Program-made: the position numbers and the translations under genes
The notes under the pieces: generated by a model
The model's input: the letters and a program-made list of their open reading frames with translations, nothing else
Databases searched by the model: none
What the model was told of the DNA's origin: nothing
Shown here: piece by piece, positions 57,845 through 64,000 of the stretch
How positions within the stretch are numbered: the stretch's first letter is position 1
Layout: every line of letters starts with the position of its first letter
Assembly (NCBI RefSeq): GCF_002091675.1
Contig: NZ_BDAE01000011.1
Location: 90,723 to 154,722, forward strand
DNA length: 64,000 bases
Direction: 5' to 3'
From: Pseudomonas luteola NBRC 103146
GTDB lineage: Bacteria; Pseudomonadota; Gammaproteobacteria; Pseudomonadales; Pseudomonadaceae

Positions 57845-58231
57845 TCAGGCTGCGGGTGCGATACCGTCCCAACCCTCTTTGACGGTACGCAGAAGCTTGG
57901 CAACTTCATCGATTTTGGCCATATCGTTCTTACGGTTTGCCTCGATCAGACTGGTTGTCATGTACACATAAAGTTCGTTTAGGTTGCTGGCGATCTGTCC
58001 GCCCTTTTCGGGATCCAAAGCCTCTCGAAGGCCGCCAATGATATCGATGGCTTTGCCGATCAGAACCCCTTTTTCCGCGATCTGGCCGCGGCTCATGGCA
58101 CCTTTAGCCTGCGCGAGCCGTGACAAGCCACCTTCCATCAACATCTGGATGAGTCGATGGGGGCTCGCTTCTAATACTTGAGCCTGAGTGCTGACTTGCT
58201 GATAGTGGCGCATGGCCGATTGCGTATACAT
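57845..58231 (-). CDS. fliS: Flagellin export chaperone FliS
   Basis: 128 residues of a four-helix bundle with family signatures at the start (MYTQSAMRHYQQVSTQAQVLEASPHRLIQML in two parts), GKAIDIIGGLREALD and YVYMTTSLIEANRKND. FliS binds the flagellin C-terminus and prevents early polymerisation. It starts 183 bases after the large glycosyltransferase ends, so it could be co-transcribed with that gene. fliT follows after 19 bases. Confidence 0.95.
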   Translation of the reverse strand: MYTQSAMRHYQQVSTQAQVLEASPHRLIQMLMEGGLSRLAQAKGAMSRGQIAEKGVLIGKAIDIIGGLREALDPEKGGQIASNLNELYVYMTTSLIEANRKNDMAKIDEVAKLLRTVKEGWDGIAPAA

Positions 58232-58414
58232 GGAATGAATTCCTCACGTATAAATTTGATGTAGATAATGTCGGCCTTGAACGCGAAAGCTTTAAAAGAA
58301 GATGCGAACTTTTGCTGACAACTAGAACCAGGTGGCTATCGGCAAGCGTAAATGGCTGGACATAAAGAGCAGGTAGACCACTCTTTATGCCCAGCATGAA
58401 CAGCACCCTAATGA

Positions 58415-61400
58415 TCAGTCAGGTAGCCACGCATCGCGCCATGCCTCAAGACGACTACCATTCAACATCCAGTCTCTCAACACCGCTTCACGAAGCGCGT
58501 CGCCCGCCTTGGCCGTAGCATCCATATCGGACAGATGCATGCGAATGGCATCCACCCAGGCCTTCGTCTCGTTTTGCACGAATGTTACGGGCAAGCCAGA
58601 ACGGAAGGTCACAATATCAGTGCAGATGACCGGGAATCCACAAGCTCCATACTCCAGCAGGCGCAGATTCGTTTTACATTCGTTAAAGCGATTCTGCTCT
58701 AGAGGCGCCAATGCCAAGTCCAGATTCAAACTAGCCATCTTTTCAGGATAGGGTTCGATAGGCACAGGCTTGTGAAACTCTTTGATATAGGGGCGCAATT
58801 TTTCAGGGCACATGCCCATGAAAATCCAGTCCACCTCATCCGCCAACTCTTTGAGCACATCAACAAGAAGTTCCAGATCTCCTGTATGGCTGGTACCACC
58901 AATCCAACCCACTCGTGGTTTGGGCCCAACACGTCGTTCTGCCTTTAAGTTACCCCACCAATCCACAGGCAAATAGTTAGGCATCACACGTATATCACGG
59001 TGATATTTAGAGAATGCGTCAGCCAAAGGCGCCGTTGAGGCAACGAAACGGTCAACCCTATCCAAGACAACCTGAATCAGTTTGTCCACATCCTTGGGCA
59101 TTGCGTTTCGGTGAATGCTTTTTTTAGGGACATCCACATAGTAGTCATCCATATCAATGACTCGGAAGGCTTTCGAAAACGCATAACGCCCTTCTTCAAT
59201 CTGATTGATGCCCTGAGGTGTAAACTGCCGCTGATACAAAATCACATCAGGATCAAAACGCTCAAGCTCCACAGGGGACAGCATCGCCTTATCAACAATC
59301 GCACCATCAACAAGCATTGCCTCCTGCATGGCTCTGAATGGCTGACGATGGCGATAGTGTCCACAGCCCCCCGAATCAGAGGGGTGTACTAACAGTCTTG
59401 GTAAAGAACTTGTGCCAATCTTGCTCCACTCTCGCGCCTTTTCATAAGCTAACTCGAAGCCAAAGCCATCCAGGGAAAGGTTCTGGTTATACGCAGTATC
59501 GCGTGCCAATAGCGGCAGCCACTTTTCATACAGAGCATGTCGCTCAGCCTGTAAAGAGCTGTACTGATCATAATTATTACTGCGACTGTCATCAGCACCC
59601 CACTGAGTCATCAAAGCGTGGGGCGTCCAGACAGTTAAATAGCCTTCTGTCTTAATCTTGAGACACAGATCAATATCCGCGTAACCGGCCTTGAATACGG
59701 CCTCATCCTGACCTTCGACTTGCTCATAAACAGAGCGTCTAACCAGCATGCAATCAGAGCTGACGACGCTGTAGTTCTGATCAGTTACCAGGCGCTCCAT
59801 ATAACCTGATGCATTGGCTGGCTCACCTACATGCACAGAGCCTACCGGACCACGCAGACCAAGAATCATTCCAGCATGACGGACCAATCCGGTAGGAAAC
59901 AGAACTTTAGCGCCGACAATTCCTACTTCTGGCCTTAATGCATGATTGAGCATCTCGTCCAGCCAGGAGGACTGAATAATCTCTACATCTGCTGATAACA
60001 AGAGAACATAATCGCCTTTTGCTTCTCGGCAAAGTTGATTCCGGATAACGGTTGTATCCAGATTTTCGTCATACACAGTGATAGAAAATCTTGGTAGGAC
60101 AAGTTTTTTCAACTCACTTAGCCAGCCAACCGTAGATTCAGGACAACTTGCATCAGCCCCAATAAGAAGCTCAAAACGAGTGTAGGATGTTTTGGAAAGC
60201 AAGCTCTCAAGACATCTCTCCAGACTGGCCTGTGTCGTTTTTGCAGCAATTACGATAGATACGAGAGGCTGCGCTTCATGGCCATAGATAACACGATAAC
60301 GACCCTCGCCTAGGCTCAAAACACGAGCGTGCTCATAGCCACGAGATACCAAATGACGTGCGAGGATAGTTTGTTCCTCAAAGGATGCGCCAAACGCCGG
60401 CTTTTCTACACTTAAAAGCGCCTCATCGACATGGCCAATGCCAGCCAAACCATTGCTTTCAATGAAACGCGTCAGCAAATCGAACTCATAGGCTTGATCA
60501 AATGCTGGGTCGAAACCGCCCAGTTCGATGAATTTCTCTTTTTTCATGAGCCAGTGAGTTGCCATAACCCCAGGGTAGCTCAAGAAATAATCCAGACTAA
60601 ATGCAGGTCTTAGCGCAGCTGCAGCAAGAGAACCATCTGTCTCCTTATGAAGGCTATCGGCATAAACAGCCTGACAGTCGGGTACAGCAATTAGCTCTTG
60701 GGCCATTGTCAGCAAACCGAACGGTGTAAACGTCTCACCAGCCTGTACCGTCAGGACCCAATCACAATGGGTATTAACGATTTCACGGTTCGCATGATTG
60801 ATAAAACCAGCTTCTGACTTTATGAAACGCAAACCATCAGAGCCAGAATCCTTGGGTAAATCCAAAGGAGATAACACGGTGATATCGAAGTTCTGGTAGA
60901 AGCAGTCGTTCAAGCTCTGTAACGTCTCAATTATTTTATTGATATTTCCGTCACGATCTAAAACAAAAATACCAAACCTTGGCCCACCGCAACTCTCTTG
61001 TAGGCTCTTCTCAACAAGCTTTAATGACAATACCGTTGGCGCTCTCCGCGACAGCCAAAACCTCAAAGCCGCATCAGCACCTATATTGTCGAACTCGCTT
61101 CTACGCTCAACTTTTACGCACTTATAAAAATCTTCATCTGTTTTAATCAAGCCGCCTTTTTGCATTAAGCCTTTCAGCGCCTGAGCAGTACCTATAACGC
61201 CTACATCAGGCACCTGCTTTGGGGTACAGCCGTGCTTCTCAATAAAAACCTGAGCCGCTGCCTCGACAATTTTTAAATGACTTTCTTTACCAGAAATAGT
61301 GGATTGCTCTTGCGACCACTCATCTTCGCCAAAATAATCCCAAGACTTATCAATATCAGCAAAATACCAATAAGGAGGGTGTAAATCAGCCTTGATTATT

Positions 61401-61948
61401 TCGTAAGTATGATCAACATGCTCTAATGCATTGTAATAACGGCTATCCATCAGCCCAACAGCTTCAAGGCAACGCTTTGAGTAATAGGAAAAAGCCCCTA
61501 CAATTCCACCATATAAAGGAATTTTTACATCTCTATAGGTCAGGATTGCCTTCGGATTTGGCAGCATGGCTTTTCCAATCTTATTCGCGACCCCATGCTG
61601 ACTATAATTCAGATGCTCTATACCACTAATTTTTGAAGCTTTTATATACTCCTCAAAAACTGCGTGATCTGTTATATAAATATCATCTTCGATCAAAAAA
61701 ACATGATCAATCCCACGCTCGATGAAACGTGACAACGCATCATTCTTGGATGCACCAACACCTTTATTTACTTCATGATGAACAAATTCATCGACCTCTA
61801 TGTTATCAAAAACAGCATGATACTTGCCGTCATTCACAACAATAAAGTAATCAACCTTATCTTTAGGAATACTGTTATATAGTCTCAGAAAAGAGTCTGG
61901 TCGATTATAGGTAACTATTGCGCAACCAATCGTTTCGCCGTTGATCAT
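58415..61948 (-). CDS. Large multidomain glycosyltransferase, probable flagellin glycosyltransferase
   Basis: 1177 residues with several modules. The N-terminal GT2-like domain (GCAIVTYNRPDSFLRLYNSI, HVFLIEDDIYITD) spans about residues 1-260. A second GT2-like domain covers about 330-540. A third, clear GT2 domain begins near 562 (VSIVIAAKTTQASLERCLESL, with DVEIIQSSWLDEML). A C-terminal GT-B-like part begins near 850 (SGGCGHYRHRQPF) and continues to RVGWIGGTSHTGDLELLVDV near 1009. No membrane helices are seen. It lies between fliD and fliS with a sigma-54-like promoter, which points to glycosylation of flagellin, as done by the large Fgt proteins of P. syringae. Donor sugar and acceptor sites are unknown. 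Confidence 0.85.
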   Translation of the reverse strand: MINGETIGCAIVTYNRPDSFLRLYNSIPKDKVDYFIVVNDGKYHAVFDNIEVDEFVHHEVNKGVGASKNDALSRFIERGIDHVFLIEDDIYITDHAVFEEYIKASKISGIEHLNYSQHGVANKIGKAMLPNPKAILTYRDVKIPLYGGIVGAFSYYSKRCLEAVGLMDSRYYNALEHVDHTYEIIKADLHPPYWYFADIDKSWDYFGEDEWSQEQSTISGKESHLKIVEAAAQVFIEKHGCTPKQVPDVGVIGTAQALKGLMQKGGLIKTDEDFYKCVKVERRSEFDNIGADAALRFWLSRRAPTVLSLKLVEKSLQESCGGPRFGIFVLDRDGNINKIIETLQSLNDCFYQNFDITVLSPLDLPKDSGSDGLRFIKSEAGFINHANREIVNTHCDWVLTVQAGETFTPFGLLTMAQELIAVPDCQAVYADSLHKETDGSLAAAALRPAFSLDYFLSYPGVMATHWLMKKEKFIELGGFDPAFDQAYEFDLLTRFIESNGLAGIGHVDEALLSVEKPAFGASFEEQTILARHLVSRGYEHARVLSLGEGRYRVIYGHEAQPLVSIVIAAKTTQASLERCLESLLSKTSYTRFELLIGADASCPESTVGWLSELKKLVLPRFSITVYDENLDTTVIRNQLCREAKGDYVLLLSADVEIIQSSWLDEMLNHALRPEVGIVGAKVLFPTGLVRHAGMILGLRGPVGSVHVGEPANASGYMERLVTDQNYSVVSSDCMLVRRSVYEQVEGQDEAVFKAGYADIDLCLKIKTEGYLTVWTPHALMTQWGADDSRSNNYDQYSSLQAERHALYEKWLPLLARDTAYNQNLSLDGFGFELAYEKAREWSKIGTSSLPRLLVHPSDSGGCGHYRHRQPFRAMQEAMLVDGAIVDKAMLSPVELERFDPDVILYQRQFTPQGINQIEEGRYAFSKAFRVIDMDDYYVDVPKKSIHRNAMPKDVDKLIQVVLDRVDRFVASTAPLADAFSKYHRDIRVMPNYLPVDWWGNLKAERRVGPKPRVGWIGGTSHTGDLELLVDVLKELADEVDWIFMGMCPEKLRPYIKEFHKPVPIEPYPEKMASLNLDLALAPLEQNRFNECKTNLRLLEYGACGFPVICTDIVTFRSGLPVTFVQNETKAWVDAIRMHLSDMDATAKAGDALREAVLRDWMLNGSRLEAWRDAWLPD

Positions 61949-62017
61949 GATGACCCCTGAAGAGATATATCATTGAGCGTCAACAATATGAGCTGACGCA
62001 CATCTGAGCACCTCTCA

Positions 62018-62033
62018 TGCACTATGCATGCCA
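62018..62033 (-). promoter_or_regulatory. Sigma-54-like promoter for the glycosyltransferase-fliS-fliT unit
   Basis: The minus strand reads TGGCAT-GCATA-GTGCA. GG and GC are correctly spaced, and the only weak position is G for T in the -12 box. It lies 70-85 bases ahead of the glycosyltransferase start and just past the fliD terminator. Confidence 0.55.
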
Positions 62034-62063
62034 AAGCCCTTCGGACTATAAAGTCCGCATAAT

Positions 62064-62089
62064 AAAAAACCCGGCAAGCCGGGTTTTTT
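62064..62089 (-). terminator. Terminator after fliD
   Basis: AAAAAACCCGG and CCGGGTTTTTT form an 11-bp stem round CAAG, giving a U-tract on both strands. It is 14 bases after the fliD stop. Confidence 0.85.
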
Positions 62090-62103
62090 ATTATCAAGCA
62101 AAA

Positions 62104-63519
62104 TTACTCTTTTCTGTTGTTAAGTGCATTTAGCGTAGTCAGCACGCTAGTACTTGTTGCGTTCAACTGAGCAACCAAAGAGTCCATAGCATTGTATTTC
62201 GCACTAAGTGCGGTTTGAAGGTTTTCAATACGCAAATCAAGAGCATCTTGCTGATCGGACAGGCTATCCAGAGTACTCTGAAGGCTCGTCTTTCTATTAT
62301 CCAAAATGCCTTTTGACGCGGTATAACTATCTACCTTGTTATCCAGACGCTTAAGAATTCCTGTATCGCCCGTAAAGAAACCGGAAACGGCAGAGTAATT
62401 TTCCGTCAGTGCCTTGTCCAACTTTGTGCTGTTGACCTCAAGCGTACCATCTTGCTTGGTCATAATACCCAGCTGAGACAACATGCTAATACCTGTAGAG
62501 CTTGAGCTCTGGGTATTTACCAACTCATTACGGATATCACTGAGCAAACTACGAACAGTGGCATCACCAGTCAGAGCAGCAGCCGAAGTGGTGGTCGAGC
62601 TAGAAGAGACGGTGGAAGACACTTTAGTCAGAGAGCTCGTGGTACTTATCAGAGCATTGTATGCATCCACAAAGGTCTGAACAGATTTTTTAAGCCCTTC
62701 CTTGTCAGTGGAAACTTCAACTGTAGAAGAGCCGGTACTTACCAGGTTTACAGTCAAGCCACTAATCGTTTTATCCAGCGTATTGCTGGCGCTGGTCATG
62801 GCCAACCCGTCAATCGTAAAGCTGGCGTCCTTAGGGCGTGCATCTACAAAACCGCTCACCAAATTGCCGTTGGCATCCTTGGTTTGGACGGTGCCATCTA
62901 CCTGGAAGGAAGACAGGGCGCTGTCCTGAGTGGAAATGGACAGGTCGGTGCCTGCCCCTGTAGTCGTCGAGCTCAATACCAGACGGCTGCCATTGGCATC
63001 ACTCAAGATGTTGGCGGTGATACCCTTGGTTTGCAGCTGCTGATTGATAGCGTCACGTACACCCGTAAGCGATGCTCCCGCCGGAATATCAATGTCGTAT
63101 GACGTTCCCGTACCCGAGGCCGAGCCTTGAGTAATGGTCAGCTTACCGGCAGCCGAGGTTGTGGCATCAGTTGCCATGACCTGCGTCGCCACTTTGGAGC
63201 TGGAGGCCAGATTACTGACGTTAAGCTTGTAAGAGCCATTTACCGCGCTATTGCTGGACGTAACGGTAGCGACCTTTTCATCGGATGATTTAGCACTCAA
63301 ACCAACAAAAGAAGACGTTGTATTCAGTTTATCCAATGCAGATTGAAAGGTCTCCAAAGCGCTTTTGAGGCTACCAATAGCCGAAAGCGTGGTTTGGGTC
63401 TTCTTGGTTTGCGTATCAATCTGGTTTTGCTTCGGTGCTTTTTCAGCATTAACCAAAGCTGTAACGATAGACTTGGTATCAATTCCCGTACCGATACCGC
63501 TAACTGATGTGCCTGCCAT
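62104..63519 (-). CDS. fliD: Flagellar filament cap protein FliD
   Basis: 471 residues. The N-terminal FliD domain (GIGTGIDTKSIVTALVNAEK, KTQTTLSAIGSLKSALETFQ) precedes a Ser/Thr-rich middle and a C-terminal coiled coil (LQSTLDSLSDQQDALDLRIENLQTAL). FliD caps the filament tip, guides flagellin folding and can bind mucin in P. aeruginosa. There are no cysteines, as expected of exported flagellar parts. It starts 74 bases after flaG ends, with a sigma-54 element in the gap. Confidence 0.96.
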   Translation of the reverse strand: MAGTSVSGIGTGIDTKSIVTALVNAEKAPKQNQIDTQTKKTQTTLSAIGSLKSALETFQSALDKLNTTSSFVGLSAKSSDEKVATVTSSNSAVNGSYKLNVSNLASSSKVATQVMATDATTSAAGKLTITQGSASGTGTSYDIDIPAGASLTGVRDAINQQLQTKGITANILSDANGSRLVLSSTTTGAGTDLSISTQDSALSSFQVDGTVQTKDANGNLVSGFVDARPKDASFTIDGLAMTSASNTLDKTISGLTVNLVSTGSSTVEVSTDKEGLKKSVQTFVDAYNALISTTSSLTKVSSTVSSSSTTTSAAALTGDATVRSLLSDIRNELVNTQSSSSTGISMLSQLGIMTKQDGTLEVNSTKLDKALTENYSAVSGFFTGDTGILKRLDNKVDSYTASKGILDNRKTSLQSTLDSLSDQQDALDLRIENLQTALSAKYNAMDSLVAQLNATSTSVLTTLNALNNRKE

Positions 63520-63573
63520 ATTAGTCCCACCTCAACAAACTTTTGACTACGTAGCCGCTGTTGTCATTGCTTA

Positions 63574-63589
63574 AGCATGAATCAAGCCA
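63574..63589 (-). promoter_or_regulatory. Sigma-54 promoter candidate for fliD
   Basis: The minus strand reads TGGCTT-GATTC-ATGCT, with GG and GC at canonical spacing, 55-70 bases before the fliD start. The fliDS transcript of P. aeruginosa depends on RpoN and FleQ, which supports the call. Confidence 0.6.
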
Positions 63590-63593
63590 GCCA

Positions 63594-63947
63594 CTAGACC
63601 TTGTCTTGAATTAATGCTGGATTTTCACTTTTCAGGCTCTGTGCCAGCTTGAGAGCTTCTTCCGAGGGCAACTGCCGAATAAGCTCACCGCTTGCCTTGG
63701 CAATGACCTTTACGACTACCGCACCGGTACTGTCGTCGATGGAGAACTCAAGGTTTCGCTGCACCGAGTCAACAAACTCTTGAATACTTTTTACAGCCTG
63801 CTCAAGTGTTTCGCCGTCCGGCTTCGTCTTTTCAGACTTAGGCGAAGTCACATCCTTCGATAGTTGAGTTTCGCTGGAGTCTGTATTTGCTTTGCTGGCG
63901 CTTCCGCTGTGAGCGTAAGCCGTGTTCAGTCTGACATTCATGTCCAT
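63594..63947 (-). CDS. flaG: Flagellar protein FlaG
   Basis: 117 residues. A polar N-terminal half is followed by the conserved FlaG core: LEFSIDDSTGAVVVKVIAKASGELIRQLPSEEALKLAQ. FlaG-type proteins influence filament length and usually lie between fliC and fliD. Only about 20 bases separate its start from the terminator of the preceding gene, so it may be expressed by readthrough from fliC. Confidence 0.92.
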   Translation of the reverse strand: MDMNVRLNTAYAHSGSASKANTDSSETQLSKDVTSPKSEKTKPDGETLEQAVKSIQEFVDSVQRNLEFSIDDSTGAVVVKVIAKASGELIRQLPSEEALKLAQSLKSENPALIQDKV

Positions 63948-63968
63948 GCCATCACCTCACAAACAAGA

Positions 63969-64000
63969 AAACGAGGAGATGCTTTCGCATCCCCTCGTTT
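63969..64000 (-). terminator. Terminator of an upstream gene, probably fliC (at window edge)
   Basis: On the minus strand a stem of about 13 bp (one A/C mismatch) with a GAAA-type loop is followed by TTTTCTTGTTTG. It reaches the window edge and would end the minus-strand gene lying beyond 64000; fliC is the usual neighbour of flaG. Confidence 0.7.

Overview
The window looks like a chromosomal segment of a Pseudomonas-type gammaproteobacterium. The flagellar master regulators FleQ, FleS/FleR and FleN are present with the typical Pseudomonas gene order (flaG-fliD-fliS-fliT-fleQ-fleSR; fliE-to-fliJ, Hpt, fliK; fliL-to-flhB; flhA-flhF-fleN-fliA-cheYZAB). The housekeeping genes (tyrA-aroA fusion, cmk, rpsA, ihfB, gltX, uvrB) have Pseudomonas-like lengths and motifs. 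By eye the GC content is moderate, lower than P. aeruginosa. The species is not resolved.

Layout. 1-23.5 kb: chemotaxis and flagellar assembly genes, nearly all on the minus strand, with a lone periplasmic Cu/Zn superoxide dismutase gene (sodC) inserted on the plus strand between flhA and flhB. 23.8-27.8 kb: a small secreted ComEA-like helix-hairpin-helix protein and the complete dTDP-L-rhamnose pathway (rmlBACD). 28.1-38.5 kb: a surface polysaccharide locus. Its minus arm carries WbpM-like and WbpL-like proteins, a frameshifted sugar epimerase and two family-2 glycosyltransferases. Its plus arm carries a Wzm/Wzt ABC exporter, an RgpF-like rhamnan protein and a sulfotransferase-like protein. 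The far end is AT-rich and includes about 0.8 kb with no convincing gene. 39.6-53.2 kb: housekeeping genes ihfB, rpsA, cmk, tyrA-aroA, hisC, gltX, uvrB and an aromatic aminotransferase, then tRNA-Asn(GTT) and a LysP-like amino acid permease. 53.2-64 kb: fleR, fleS, fleQ, fliT, fliS, a 1177-residue multidomain glycosyltransferase, fliD and flaG. The right edge cuts what is probably the terminator of fliC.

How the parts fit. Sequences with near-consensus sigma-54 (-24/-12) elements lie upstream of flhA, fliK, fliH, fliE, fleS, the large glycosyltransferase gene and fliD. This matches the FleQ/RpoN-driven flagellar hierarchy known in Pseudomonas. The terminator plus sigma-54 promoter between fliG and fliH suggests that fliEFG and fliHIJ are separate transcription units here. 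The large glycosyltransferase between fliD and fliS has its own sigma-54-like promoter and is the best candidate for a flagellin glycosyltransferase. dTDP-rhamnose from rmlBACD could feed both it and the O-polysaccharide.

Most notable points: (1) about 30 kb of O-antigen and housekeeping genes separates fleR from fliE, which are neighbours in other pseudomonads; (2) a possible sigma-54-driven small RNA lies between Hpt and fliJ; (3) CheA carries almost identical 42-residue tandem repeats; (4) the epimerase frameshift lies at a short G-run; (5) a sulfotransferase-like protein ends in a short motif resembling repeats seen on polysaccharide enzymes. I found no CRISPR array, insertion sequence or integrase.
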